Under the pieces are notes generated by a model that was not told where the DNA came from, ran no database searches, and saw nothing but the letters and a program-made list of their open reading frames with translations. Position numbers and translations under genes: made by a program. DNA of 64,000 nt, from NCBI GenBank assembly GCA_016713985.1, contig JADJOD010000001.1:222501-286500 (forward strand). Direction: 5' to 3'. This stretch comes from Lewinellaceae bacterium. GTDB lineage: Bacteria; Bacteroidota; Bacteroidia; Chitinophagales; Saprospiraceae. Positions 14,375-23,849 of this stretch are shown here, one piece after another. Each line of letters opens with the position of its first letter. The stretch's first letter is position 1.

Positions 14375-17125
14375 ATGAAACCAATTCTATTTTCGACCTT
14401 ATTTATTACTCTGATCGCCCTTCCGGTCACCCTGCAGGCACAAACCTGGCAGGCTGCAAAACGATATTCCGCTGCCCCCGGCAATTTGTTGAGCAATACG
14501 GCCACCGCCGTTTCTCCCGACGGCAGCACCTACCTCGTCGGCAGCATCCGCGGTACCGCCACACTCGACAATATCACGGCTTCCCTGCCTGCAGGAGTCA
14601 CCCAAAGTTACCTGCTCAAACTGAACGCCGATTTTCAGGCCGTATGGATACAAACTTTCCCCCAAAATGCCTATTGTGTGACCACCGACGCGCAGGGCAA
14701 TATCTTCCTGGCCGGCGCCCAGCAAAACGGCACTTTCGACAGCCTCACCTATGTGGCAAAATATGACGCAAACGGCCAAATACTCGCCTCGTTTCTGAGC
14801 AAAGGCAGCGGAAAAAGTTGGGCCAGGGTGCTGCGAACCGATGCCGCAGGCAACTGTTACGTGGCGGGAAACAAAACGGGCATTGTCAACTTCGAGCCTT
14901 ATTCGATCACTTTTACGGGCGGATCGGATTGTTACGTGGCCAAACTTTCGCCCGACCTCTCAACGGTTTCCTGGGCCGTTCCCACGGGTTCGTCTTCGAG
15001 TACCGACCGGCTGTCCGACCTGGAAATAGACAACAACGGAAATGTTTATACCAGTGGAAATTACCAGCAAAGTGGCTTTTTTTCCCTGAGCGGCGATTTT
15101 TTTGTGGAAAAACGCAGCGCAACCAACGGGCTCCTGCTCTGGCAAAAGATATACTTCGACTGCTCGGGCACTTCCACCGACCAGTTTCTGGCACTCGATC
15201 CTTCCGGCCAGTCGGTGTATACCGCAGCCAGTTTTAAACATACCGTATTGATTTCACCGGGCAATACCTTAACGGCCGAAAACGGTACGGATGATTACCA
15301 CATATTTATGACCAAGCTGGATGCATCCGGCAACGGCATCAACTGGTGGCACAAAATATCGTTCACCGGCGACGCTTATCCCTTTGGAATGGTTTGGGGC
15401 GACGACGGCCTTTGCCTGCACGGGTACTTTGTCAGCACGATGCTGATGGGCAGTACGATCCTGACGCCGCAGGGCCGCGATCCGTTTTTTGCAAAAGTTG
15501 CACCTGCCGACGGCGCGGTGCAAAACGCCGAAAAATTTGCCGGCAACAGCACCGAATCCGGCCTGGGAATTGATGCCAGTTCCGGCAGCCTGGTCGTCAG
15601 CGGCAATGCGCTCGGTTCCACTTTTTCCATCGGCAATTTCAGTTTGCCGGGCAGTTCCAGTTCCTTTTACGTTGCCCGGCAACTTTTTAATCCTCCCCTG
15701 AACATTCTGGTGTCGGACCATACATCCGTGAGCTGTCACGGCGGCTCCGACGGCTCGGTTTCCATTGTGGTGTCGGGCGGTATTCCACCGTATAATTACC
15801 TGTGGGACAATGGTTTGACAACAGTCGCAATATCCGGGCTCGCGGCGGGGACCTATACCGTAACCGCGTCGGACAGCACCGGTTTTCAGGTGACGGCCAC
15901 CGTCGTTATCGAACAGCCGGCGGCGCTCGAAATCCAGGTAACGGTGCTCGAAAACACGGGATGTGCAAGCCTGCCGGACGGATCCATCAGTGTCGGCGCC
16001 AGCGGAGGAACGGCGCCGTATACTTACTCCTGGAGCAACAACGCCGTTGGCCCCGTTGCCGAAAATTTGACGGTCGGAACCTACACCGTCACGGCTACCG
16101 ACGCACACAATTGCAGCCAAATACTTCAGTCGACCGTATCCGCCGCTTTTGATTTTCCGCCGGCAGCCGCGTTCACGTATGTTTCCAACGGTCTGGATGT
16201 GGTATTTTCCAACATTTCCAGCGACGCGACGGGTTATTTGTGGAATTTTGGCGACAGCCAAACGAGCACCTCGCCAGCGCCCGCCCACCTGTATACCGAT
16301 GCCGGCGCCTACACCGTCACCCTTATTGCAGAAAACGGCTGCGGAACTGATACTTTTACACAAATCATTGTAATTGAGCCGCTTGGGATGGCGCCGGTGA
16401 CCGATTTTGTTGCCGATAAAATGGTGGTTTGTGTGGGCGACACGGTGCATTTTACCAGCCTGACGGCAAACGGCAACTCTTTCTCCTGGTGGTTTCCCGG
16501 CGCCGAACCGACGACTTCGATGCTGGAAAACCCCGCCGTGGTGTACACCCTGCCCGGAAAACACGTGGTGGCGCTGACGTCCAGCAACCCGTTTGGAAGC
16601 GACAACGAAACAAAAACCGAATTCATCACGGTGATCGACCTGCCGGACGCCGCGTATGATTTTACTTCTGACGGGCAAACGGTGATTTTTACCAATTTAT
16701 CGCAAAATTCAGACAGTTTTATGTGGGATTTCGGCGACGGCGACACCAGTACGCTGACCAACCCGACCCATACTTATGCCGTGCCGGGAATTTATAACGT
16801 GACGCTGACGGCTTTCAACCAGTGTGGCGCAAGTAGCCTTCAACTGGTCAGTTCGGAAGAGCCGGAAGAACTGGAGGGAATTCGTTTGTTCCCCAACCCC
16901 AATCGTGGTATTTTCAGCCTCGAAATGAGTGAACACCTGAAAGCAGAAATTCACTGCGCCTTGTTCAGTCGCGACGGTCAACTGCTGCGGGAAGAAACCA
17001 TAGCGCCGGAAAACGGCATTTTTAACAGGACTTTCCGCTATGACGACCTGCCGCCGGGAATTTATTTGTTCCGGCTCACTACCGGTGGAAAATCTTCCTG
17101 TATAAAAGTGGCGGTGCAACGCTAA
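14375..17125 (+). CDS. Secreted SprB/PKD-repeat protein with T9SS sorting domain
   Basis: 916 residues from the ATG at 14375 (signal peptide MKPILFSTLFITLIALPVTL). Residues about 25-440 contain repeated segments of the SBBP/beta-propeller type (VSPDGSTYLVGSIRG, AGNCYVAGNKTG, NGNVYTSGNYQQ). Then come two SprB-like repeats (HGGSDGSVSIVVSGG, LPDGSISVGASGG), then three PKD domains (GYLWNFGDSQTSTS, FSWWFPGAEPTTS, SFMWDFGDGDTSTL). A Por/T9SS type A sorting signal (LFPNPNRGIFSLEMS to SSCIKVAVQR) closes it. Expected to be exported by the type IX system and displayed on the surface, perhaps as an adhesin or gliding-type protein. The next gene, 31 bp downstream, is related in its C-terminal half. Confidence 0.85.
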   Translation: MKPILFSTLFITLIALPVTLQAQTWQAAKRYSAAPGNLLSNTATAVSPDGSTYLVGSIRGTATLDNITASLPAGVTQSYLLKLNADFQAVWIQTFPQNAYCVTTDAQGNIFLAGAQQNGTFDSLTYVAKYDANGQILASFLSKGSGKSWARVLRTDAAGNCYVAGNKTGIVNFEPYSITFTGGSDCYVAKLSPDLSTVSWAVPTGSSSSTDRLSDLEIDNNGNVYTSGNYQQSGFFSLSGDFFVEKRSATNGLLLWQKIYFDCSGTSTDQFLALDPSGQSVYTAASFKHTVLISPGNTLTAENGTDDYHIFMTKLDASGNGINWWHKISFTGDAYPFGMVWGDDGLCLHGYFVSTMLMGSTILTPQGRDPFFAKVAPADGAVQNAEKFAGNSTESGLGIDASSGSLVVSGNALGSTFSIGNFSLPGSSSSFYVARQLFNPPLNILVSDHTSVSCHGGSDGSVSIVVSGGIPPYNYLWDNGLTTVAISGLAAGTYTVTASDSTGFQVTATVVIEQPAALEIQVTVLENTGCASLPDGSISVGASGGTAPYTYSWSNNAVGPVAENLTVGTYTVTATDAHNCSQILQSTVSAAFDFPPAAAFTYVSNGLDVVFSNISSDATGYLWNFGDSQTSTSPAPAHLYTDAGAYTVTLIAENGCGTDTFTQIIVIEPLGMAPVTDFVADKMVVCVGDTVHFTSLTANGNSFSWWFPGAEPTTSMLENPAVVYTLPGKHVVALTSSNPFGSDNETKTEFITVIDLPDAAYDFTSDGQTVIFTNLSQNSDSFMWDFGDGDTSTLTNPTHTYAVPGIYNVTLTAFNQCGASSLQLVSSEEPEELEGIRLFPNPNRGIFSLEMSEHLKAEIHCALFSRDGQLLREETIAPENGIFNRTFRYDDLPPGIYLFRLTTGGKSSCIKVAVQR

Positions 17126-17156
17126 AAACATCTTTCATTCAGAATATCAATATGTT

Positions 17157-19049
17157 ATGAAACTTTTTAACACCTGCCTCTGGATTTTACTGTTTTTGGG
17201 GAGTACCTGCGGTTCTGCGCAGACACTCACACAACTGGGCTTCGCCTTCGAACACGACGACCCGAGGGACCTGCTTCATTCGGCGGATGGCGGCTTTATC
17301 ACCACCGGCATAAAATCTTCGAAGGGAGTTTTGTATAAAACCGATTGTGGCGGCAACATTCTGGCACAGATCACAAAAGGCCTTGCACAATATACCGTGG
17401 AGTTTTTCGGCGCCACCGAACTGCCCGACGGCAGCATCGTTGCCGCCGGTTATGCATCGCTGGTGCAAACAGCTTCCGACACCCTTGACCACCTCGTGCT
17501 GTTAAAAACCGACGCAGGGCTTGATGAAGTGGCCTTTGTACATTATGCCTTATCAGGCAAACACACCCGGGCCAAATCGCTGACAACCGCTCCCGACGGA
17601 ACCCTGCTTGTGCTCGGCGATCTTTCGGGTACATCGGTTAATTTTTGGGACATGTTTTTTTTGCGGGTCAATCCCGTGACGCTACAGCCCGCCGCCCAAC
17701 CGGTTATCTATCATTTCGGGGTAGACAACGCCAAGCAGATCGTCCCGGCGGAGAACAACACGTATTTGCTTTCCTGTTCCAGCCTGATCGGCAATATTTT
17801 TGTGCCGGAAAGCCTGATAAACAATCGTTTGGTAACGGTTAAAGTAACCGAACTGGGTGAGCCGCTCTGGCAGTATATTTATGAAAAAACCGCCCGGGCC
17901 AAGTTCGGTTTTTGCCGTTCGGGTGGTTCGGTCCGGCATCCCGCGACGGGGAGCATCATCAGTGCCGGCGCCATTTATACCAATGCGCCCGATTCCCTGA
18001 GCGACCCCGTTTTTATCCTGCTGAACGACCAGGGGGAGGCGCTCGATACGATTACCGAGGTGATACCCGGCCGCCAGAACCTGTATAACACCATAGCCAA
18101 TCAGGGTGATGCCGGCGCCTGGATCTCATTGGGCGAAACCACCCACCCCAACACCCCGCCAACCCTGCTGCTGGCCAACCCGAAAGCCCTGAACAACCAG
18201 TTTGTTTACGCATTTTTCGGAAACGACACCCTTACCCCGGTGTCGCTGCGCGATATCGTGGAAATTTCCGGCAACCGTTTTGCCTTTGCCGGCGCCCTGC
18301 CGGATAATGTATTCAACCAGAATGTGACGAACATCATCGTGGCGACTCCCCAAATCGACAATATCGAAATCCTGTATCAAAATTGCGCGCTGGTTGCCTC
18401 GTTCAGCGCGCCCGACCCGGTTTATCAGTGGTACTTCAACGGCGAGGCCATACCCGGCGCCAATACAGGAGTGTATTTCCCCGACCAGCCGGGTGTATAC
18501 CAGGTAGCGGTCGGCGACAACATCGGTTGTGTCGGCGCTTCGGATACCTTGAATGTGGTGTTTGCAACGGCCGGGTTCAGCAGCACGGCTTCTAACGGAA
18601 CTTATTCATTTATAAATACTTCCACCGGGGCAAACTCGTATCTGTGGAATTTTGGCGATGGTACTACCAGCACTGCGGCCAATCCCGTACATACTTATAC
18701 AACTGCTGCAACTTACCCGGTGACGTTGATCGCGTTCGGACCATGTGGCAGCGATACCCTGACCAATATGCTGGTGGATGCGCCGGAACCCGCCCTCATC
18801 AGCACTTTCCGGGTTTTTCCCAACCCGAACGACGGGCATTTTACCGTGGAAATCAGCGGCACGGCTCGGGAAACGGTGATATTATCACTTTATAATTCGG
18901 TCGGGCAACTGGTCGAACGCCGGGAAGCCGGTTTTCAGTCGGGGATACTTCAACAAATATTCCATGTGGACAATCCGCCGCCGGGAGTTTATTCCCTGCA
19001 ACTACAGTCGGCGGGCACAACCCGGCAGCTGAAAGTTGTGATCCGGTAG
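17157..19049 (+). CDS. Secreted PKD-domain protein with T9SS sorting domain
   Basis: A 630-residue protein with signal peptide MKLFNTCLWILLFLGSTCGSA. The N-terminal about 420 residues resemble a propeller of repeated LLHSADGGFITTGIKSS-type segments. Residues about 430-460 give an Ig-like piece (YQWYFNGEAIPGANTGVYF), and about 480-545 a PKD domain (NSYLWNFGDGTTSTAANPVHTY). The end (FRVFPNPNDGHFTVEIS to TRQLKVVIR) is a T9SS type A sorting signal. It follows the preceding PKD gene by 31 bp and is probably co-transcribed. Function is inferred as a surface structural or adhesive protein. A hairpin lies downstream. Confidence 0.84.
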   Translation: MKLFNTCLWILLFLGSTCGSAQTLTQLGFAFEHDDPRDLLHSADGGFITTGIKSSKGVLYKTDCGGNILAQITKGLAQYTVEFFGATELPDGSIVAAGYASLVQTASDTLDHLVLLKTDAGLDEVAFVHYALSGKHTRAKSLTTAPDGTLLVLGDLSGTSVNFWDMFFLRVNPVTLQPAAQPVIYHFGVDNAKQIVPAENNTYLLSCSSLIGNIFVPESLINNRLVTVKVTELGEPLWQYIYEKTARAKFGFCRSGGSVRHPATGSIISAGAIYTNAPDSLSDPVFILLNDQGEALDTITEVIPGRQNLYNTIANQGDAGAWISLGETTHPNTPPTLLLANPKALNNQFVYAFFGNDTLTPVSLRDIVEISGNRFAFAGALPDNVFNQNVTNIIVATPQIDNIEILYQNCALVASFSAPDPVYQWYFNGEAIPGANTGVYFPDQPGVYQVAVGDNIGCVGASDTLNVVFATAGFSSTASNGTYSFINTSTGANSYLWNFGDGTTSTAANPVHTYTTAATYPVTLIAFGPCGSDTLTNMLVDAPEPALISTFRVFPNPNDGHFTVEISGTARETVILSLYNSVGQLVERREAGFQSGILQQIFHVDNPPPGVYSLQLQSAGTTRQLKVVIR

Positions 19050-19069
19050 TTTATGCATTTTTTGCAGCC

Positions 19070-19115
19070 GGAAAACAAAAACAAGGGCCATCCCCAACAC
19101 AACGGGACGGCCCTT
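19070..19115 (-). terminator. Terminator between convergent genes (19 kb)
   Basis: AAGGGCC/GGCCCTT plus CCC/GGG stem at 19083-19115 with a two-base internal mismatch. Read on the minus strand it is followed by TTGTTTTTGTTTTCC, a T-rich tract, so it should end transcription of the small gene at 19145. It may also serve the plus-strand PKD gene. Confidence 0.72.
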
Positions 19116-19144
19116 GCACGTTTCTTCAAAGCGGAAAAATCGAT

Positions 19145-19273
19145 TTATTTAGGGAAATCGATGACGCTACTGCGGCTGTACAACATCAGCAACAACGCCG
19201 TGAATAAAAACAGCGCCATAAAGATGTAGACTATGCAGTATCCTTTGCCGCGTGAGTTTTGGATATTTTCCAT
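19145..19273 (-). CDS. Small single-pass membrane protein (42 aa)
   Basis: An open frame from ATG at 19273 to TAA at 19145 encodes 42 residues: a charged N-terminus (MENIQNSRGKG), a hydrophobic segment of about 20 residues (IFMALFLFTALLLMLYS) and a short tail ending IDFPK. The gene has its own T-rich terminator just downstream and sits alone in a 459-bp gap between the PKD gene and mutL. Both support a real gene. Family not recognised; an inner-membrane location is inferred. The rest of the gap (19274-19508) holds the mutL promoter region only. Confidence 0.6.
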   Translation of the reverse strand: MENIQNSRGKGYCIVYIFMALFLFTALLLMLYSRSSVIDFPK

Positions 19274-19426
19274 ATTTGTTGTCCGAATTGTAGTGATGCA
19301 GAAAAGTCGGGCAAAAATATAAACCGCAGGGGAGAATCTACGGTTGCAACGTTTTTTTTCACCTTTTCAGAATGTTTTTAAAGAGGCGCCCCGAGAAAGA
19401 CACATGCCGCCTTGTCTAAAATGAGG

Positions 19427-19434
19427 TATCTTTG
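19427..19434 (+). promoter_or_regulatory. Candidate -7 box (TATCTTTG) upstream of mutL
   Basis: Matches TAnnTTTG 75 nt before the mutL ATG. No clear -33 TTG at the usual distance, so this is a motif call. Confidence 0.3.
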
Positions 19435-19508
19435 CGTGATAACGTATACTTTTTTGAACACGCTTGGGTCTAAAAACAGACAAAACTACCGGGTATACGG
19501 CCCTGACC

Positions 19509-21512
19509 ATGACTGATGTCATTCAATTATTGCCGGAAAACGTAGCCAACCAGATCGCTGCGGGAGAAGTCGTGCAACGCCCTTCCTCGGTGGTGAAGGA
19601 ATTGCTGGAAAATGCCATCGACGCCGGCGCCACACAGCTCAAACTTATCATCCGGGACGCCGGGAAGGCACTCGTCCAGGTGATCGATAACGGCTGCGGC
19701 ATGTCCGAAACGGACGCGCGGATGAGTTTCGAGCGCCACGCCACGTCCAAAATCCGCGAATCAAAAGACTTGTTTGCCATCCGGACTATGGGTTTTCGCG
19801 GGGAAGCGCTGGCCTCTATCGCCGCCGTAGCGCAGGTGGAAATGCGCACCCGGCGCGCTACCGACGAACTCGGCACACGGATCGTTGTGGAAAGTTCGGC
19901 CGTCAAAAAACAGGAAGCTTGTCAAAATCCCACCGGAACGAGCATCGCGGTGAAAAACCTGTTTTACAACGTGCCGGCCCGGCGCAATTTTTTAAAAAGC
20001 GACCCGGTGGAAATGCGCCACATCCTCGACGAGTTTCAGCGTATCGCGATGGCCAACCCGGACCTGTTTTTTTCCCTGCACCACAACGACCAGGAAATTT
20101 TTCACCTGCCGCCCGGCAATTTGCGCCAACGCATCGTAAAAATATTCGGCGAAGCCGCCAATAAAAAACTCGTGCCGGTTCAGGAAGAAACGGATATCCT
20201 GAAGATCACCGGGTTTGTCGGCAAACCCGATTATTTCAAAAAAGCCCGTGGAGAGCAGTTGTTTTTTGTAAACAAACGGTTTATCAAAAGCAATTACCTG
20301 CACCACGCGGTGGTACAAGCTTACGAAGACCTGCTGCCTTCCGATGCTTTTCCCCTGTATGTGTTGTTCCTCGAAATTGACCCGACACGTATCGACATCA
20401 ACGTGCACCCCACCAAACAGGAGATCAAGTTCGACGATGAAAAACTGGTATACAATTATTTGAAGGTTACGGTGCGCCACGCACTTGGAAGCCACAACAT
20501 TACACCTACGCTCGACTTCGAGCAGGAGCCGGCTTTCCAGGCCACTCCGACCAAAACACCCTCGCTGCGCCCTTCCTCCGACCGGCCCGCTTCGGTAGGC
20601 GATTACCGTCCGCCCCGGGTGGAAGACCCGCGCCATGCCGACAATTTGCGCCACTGGCAACGCCTGTATGAAGGTATGGAACTGATCGGCAAATCCGATT
20701 CACCGCAGCAGCAGGAAGAAGAAGGTGCAGCGTTCCCGTCCGCCGAAACAGAACCCCGGTTTGACGTCCGCCCAAGCGCCGAACACGCCCAATTAGACGA
20801 TGAAAGCGGCAGTTTTTCCAGGGGGCAAAAAGAGCCGTATCAAATTCACGGTCAATATATTGTGAGCCACATCCGGTCGGGTTTTTTGCTGATCGACCAG
20901 CAGGCTGCCAGCGAGCGTATTTTGTACGAACGTTACCTCGAAGCGCTGGGCTCGCAGCCGATCGCCACTCAAAAGATGTTGTTCCCAAAAACCATCGAAT
21001 TCCCACCCGCCGATGCGGCCCTGCTGCGCGACATACTCGACGAAGTCAACTGCTTAGGGTTTGAAATTTCAGAGTTCGGCGGCCATTCCTTCGTTGTACA
21101 CGGCGTACCCGCAGACCTGAGCGGCGTATCGGAAGAAACCCTGCTTGAAAAAGTGCTGGCGCAATACAAGGACAACCTGGAACTCGAACTCGGCACACAG
21201 GACAACCTCGCCCGTGCCATGGCGCGCAACGCCTCCGTCAAACGCGGGCAGCCGCTTTCCATACCGGAAATGCAGGACCTGATCGACCACCTTTTCGCCT
21301 GTGCAGTGCCTTACAGCAGCCCTTCCGGGCGCAACTGTTTTATTACGTTTGAATTAACGGAGTTGCAAAAAAGGTTCGGGGGTGAGGGAGTGTCCAACGG
21401 CACTAATTTATGCCATTTTTATCAACACTTTCCACCGTTCAGCAACCCTTTGAGCCCCCTTATCAACCCCTTTTACTCCGCGTGTGCAGCGCAATCGCTT
21501 TCGCCGCTTTGA
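19509..21512 (+). CDS. mutL: DNA mismatch repair protein MutL, 3' end probably frameshifted
   Basis: The start ATG at 19509 gives MTDVIQLLPENVANQIAAGEVVQRP, the conserved MutL N-terminus. GHKL ATPase motifs are present (ELLENAIDAGA, DNGCGM, FRGEALASIA, GTSIAVKNLFYN). The C-terminal dimerisation domain begins near residue 440. The endonuclease-type motif reads DQQAASERILYE near residue 463, with Gln where nuclease-active MutL has His, and the CPHGRP-like motif is SSPSGRN, so nicking activity is doubtful. After LTELQKRF the frame runs on for about 43 residues and overlaps hemA. One more G in the run at 21378-21382 would place a TGA at 21383-21385, giving the usual length of about 625 residues. 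Confidence 0.93.
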   Translation: MTDVIQLLPENVANQIAAGEVVQRPSSVVKELLENAIDAGATQLKLIIRDAGKALVQVIDNGCGMSETDARMSFERHATSKIRESKDLFAIRTMGFRGEALASIAAVAQVEMRTRRATDELGTRIVVESSAVKKQEACQNPTGTSIAVKNLFYNVPARRNFLKSDPVEMRHILDEFQRIAMANPDLFFSLHHNDQEIFHLPPGNLRQRIVKIFGEAANKKLVPVQEETDILKITGFVGKPDYFKKARGEQLFFVNKRFIKSNYLHHAVVQAYEDLLPSDAFPLYVLFLEIDPTRIDINVHPTKQEIKFDDEKLVYNYLKVTVRHALGSHNITPTLDFEQEPAFQATPTKTPSLRPSSDRPASVGDYRPPRVEDPRHADNLRHWQRLYEGMELIGKSDSPQQQEEEGAAFPSAETEPRFDVRPSAEHAQLDDESGSFSRGQKEPYQIHGQYIVSHIRSGFLLIDQQAASERILYERYLEALGSQPIATQKMLFPKTIEFPPADAALLRDILDEVNCLGFEISEFGGHSFVVHGVPADLSGVSEETLLEKVLAQYKDNLELELGTQDNLARAMARNASVKRGQPLSIPEMQDLIDHLFACAVPYSSPSGRNCFITFELTELQKRFGGEGVSNGTNLCHFYQHFPPFSNPLSPLINPFYSACAAQSLSPL

Positions 21513-22707
21513 TCGGAATAGCGACGCATTTTTTTTCCATGTAGCCCATCATATTCCGCACCAATTCCTGGGCAGCGGGGTCGAGCCGCGCGAAATCTTT
21601 GGCGAATACTTCACCCAGGGCGCGTTCTTTTACGGCGCGTATTTCGTCGGGAATGTGCGACAACGAGCGCTCCACCTGGCGTTCATGCCAGAGTTCGCGG
21701 TAAGCGGATATCCGCCGGACAATGATGGATTCCGCTTTTGATTTTTCGCGCTCGCGATGCGACAGGTTTTCGCGGGCCGTGACGCGCAGGTCTTCAATTT
21801 CAATAAAACGAACGGGAAAAACGGGCAAAATGTGTTTATCCACGTTATTCGGAACGGAAAGATCCACCACGATTTTGCGGGTATTTTCTCCGGCGAGCAA
21901 GCTGCGGTACAGCGCCGGCGTCACGACCGACTGTGTGGCGCCGGTGCAAACGATGAGGGCGTCGAAACCTTCGGTGTAGTGTTCCAGGGCATCGAAGGGC
22001 AACGCCCGGCCATATTGGAATGATTGGGCAAGGGCCCCGGCTTTTTCCAGCGTGCGATTGAAGATCGTAACGCGGTGAAAGCCGTATTTCAGCAAAAATC
22101 TGGAAAACAACGCGTTGGTCTGGCCCGCGCCGATCATCAGAATACGGGCGTCTTTGGAAAGTCCGGCTTGTTGCATTTCGGCAAAAGCCAGGGCTACGAC
22201 GGACAACGCTTTTTCGCCGATACCGGTTCGGCTGTAAATTTCTTTGGCGGTTTCGATGGTAAAACGCAGCAGCAGGCGGAGATGATCACCCGTGAGGCCC
22301 CGGGCATGGCTTTGATCGTATGCTTCGCGCAGTTGGCGAATGATCTCGCGCTCGCCTACCACGAGACTGTCGAGCGAACCGGCCACTTCGAACAGATGCC
22401 GGATGGCATCCGCGCCGTGCAGCAGGCGCATGCGCTGGGCGATGGGGGCGATCTCCGAAACGGACAATCCGGGATGAATGATGCTCAGGATCCGTGCGGC
22501 GAGGTTTTCTTCCGGGGACGCCTGGTCGTAAAACAGGTACATCACCCGGTTGCAGGTGCTGAGGTATAACAATTCGGACCAACCGAACCGGGATTTCAGG
22601 TCGTTTAACGTCTGCTGAGCGCGTTCGGAGGGCACAATAGCCCGGCCGATGATTTCCAGCGGAGCATCACGATGTGTCAGTGTAAGGATATGATAACCGT
22701 CAAACAT
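21463..22707 (-). CDS. hemA: Glutamyl-tRNA reductase
   Basis: 414 residues from the ATG at 22707; in-frame codons upstream to 22917 are not protein-like. It reduces glutamyl-tRNA(Glu) to glutamate-1-semialdehyde with NADPH, the first step of C5 haem synthesis. The catalytic Cys lies in YLSTCNRVMYLFY, the substrate-binding SLVVGEREIIRQLREAY motif follows, then the NADPH-binding domain (ILMIGAGQTNALFSRFL) and a C-terminal dimerisation helix region. No other haem genes are adjacent. It is convergent with mutL, and its 3' end overlaps the mutL read-through tail. A -7-like box lies 71 nt upstream. Confidence 0.95.
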   Translation of the reverse strand: MFDGYHILTLTHRDAPLEIIGRAIVPSERAQQTLNDLKSRFGWSELLYLSTCNRVMYLFYDQASPEENLAARILSIIHPGLSVSEIAPIAQRMRLLHGADAIRHLFEVAGSLDSLVVGEREIIRQLREAYDQSHARGLTGDHLRLLLRFTIETAKEIYSRTGIGEKALSVVALAFAEMQQAGLSKDARILMIGAGQTNALFSRFLLKYGFHRVTIFNRTLEKAGALAQSFQYGRALPFDALEHYTEGFDALIVCTGATQSVVTPALYRSLLAGENTRKIVVDLSVPNNVDKHILPVFPVRFIEIEDLRVTARENLSHREREKSKAESIIVRRISAYRELWHERQVERSLSHIPDEIRAVKERALGEVFAKDFARLDPAAQELVRNMMGYMEKKCVAIPIKAAKAIALHTRSKRG

Positions 22708-22777
22708 GTTCGGGCGGTGTTTTCGATAACAGACTTGTTGCGACGGGCGCGCGGAGCGGCAAGTCTGATAAGTGCAG

Positions 22778-22785
22778 CAAAAGTA
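22778..22785 (-). promoter_or_regulatory. Candidate -7 box for hemA
   Basis: TACTTTTG on the minus strand, matching TAnnTTTG, upstream of the hemA ATG at 22707. The divergent gene has the same octamer 135 bp away. Confidence 0.4.
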
Positions 22786-22896
22786 GCGGCGACATTTTCG
22801 GGCACTGTCACGCTTTTGTAAACGGGTGCAAACCCGGCGTATTTGGAAAAATTCTAAGAAAGATAGACGGAAGGCCGGGCGTTCCGGTTGCATTTG

Positions 22897-22927
22897 TTGG
22901 GGAAGGCCGCCGAACACGCTACTTTTG
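22897..22927 (+). promoter_or_regulatory. Candidate -33/-7 promoter for DMT transporter
   Basis: TTG at about 22897-22899 and TACTTTTG at 22920-22927 are spaced 20 nt, matching the Bacteroidota primary sigma consensus. The ATG at 22935 is only 8 nt downstream of the -7 box, so the transcript would be nearly leaderless. Confidence 0.45.
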
Positions 22928-22934
22928 TGGCCTT

Positions 22935-23846
22935 ATGAGCGACAAACTGCGCGCCTATTTCTACCTCCATTTCTGCGTTTTTATCTGGGGCTTCACGGCT
23001 ATACTGGGTAAGTTGATCTCCCTGCAAGCGTTGCCCTTAGTCTGGTGGCGGGTGTTGTTGTGCAGCGCAACCCTCATTTTGATCCTGCCCAAAAAACAGA
23101 TTTTCGACCTTGATCGCCGGATGTTCCTGCGGCTTTTTGGCATCGGTGTGCTCGTGGGCATCCATTGGTTGTGTTTTTACGGGGCCATCAAAATCGCCAA
23201 CGCATCCATCGCAGTGGCGTCTATGGCCACCACGTCGTTTTTTTCAGCGCTGACCGAGCCCCTGCTGATGCGCCAGAAGATGAAATGGTACGAACTGGCG
23301 CTCGGGATCGTTATTCTGCCCGGTATGGCGCTTGTGGCGGGCAATATCGACTGGACGATGCGCCTGGGTTTTGCGGTAGGCATCGCCGGCGCTTTTCTCG
23401 CGGCCGTTTTCACCGGGTTGAATAAAAAAGTGATGGGAAACAACCCGCCGCCGCCGCTCGTCATCAGTTTTGTGGAACTTTTCGCCGGACTGGTCGTGAC
23501 TACCCTGGTTTTGCCATTCGCCCTGAACAATAGCCCCGAACTGGCCATTTTGCCAAAAGACTGGGACTGGTTGTGGCTTTTTGTACTGGCCTGGGTCTGT
23601 ACCTTGCTGCCGTATTACCTTACCCTGCAGGCCATGCGTTATATTTCCGCCTTCGCAACCAACCTGACCATCAACCTTGAACCGGTGTATGGCGTTTTAC
23701 TGGCGGCGCTGGTGTTCCGCGAGCACAAAGACCTGAGCCCCGGTTTTTATATCGGCGTGCTGATCATCCTGCTGGCGGTATTTGCACACCCGCTGTTGAA
23801 AAAAATATTTGACAAAAACGAACCGGCCGGCTCTCCGGCCTCCTGA
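22935..23846 (+). CDS. EamA/DMT-family transporter
   Basis: A 303-residue inner-membrane protein with ten predicted transmembrane segments in two EamA halves (about residues 8-140 and 155-290), typical in length. Conserved features include the N-terminal FVFIWGFTAILGKLI and the second-half PYYLTLQAMRYISAFATNLTINLEPVYG segments. Family members export metabolites such as amino acids or take up various substrates; the substrate cannot be told. It begins a tight four-gene run (spacings 3 and 3 bp, then 163 bp to the SPFH gene), suggesting co-transcription with the next two genes. Confidence 0.9.
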   Translation: MSDKLRAYFYLHFCVFIWGFTAILGKLISLQALPLVWWRVLLCSATLILILPKKQIFDLDRRMFLRLFGIGVLVGIHWLCFYGAIKIANASIAVASMATTSFFSALTEPLLMRQKMKWYELALGIVILPGMALVAGNIDWTMRLGFAVGIAGAFLAAVFTGLNKKVMGNNPPPPLVISFVELFAGLVVTTLVLPFALNNSPELAILPKDWDWLWLFVLAWVCTLLPYYLTLQAMRYISAFATNLTINLEPVYGVLLAALVFREHKDLSPGFYIGVLIILLAVFAHPLLKKIFDKNEPAGSPAS

Positions 23847-23849
23847 CTT

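Noticed and set aside
22708..22917. N-terminal extension of HemA to 22917
   Set aside because: The extra 70 residues are Arg/Cys-rich and unlike the family; the conserved start is at 22707 and the extension covers the divergent promoter.
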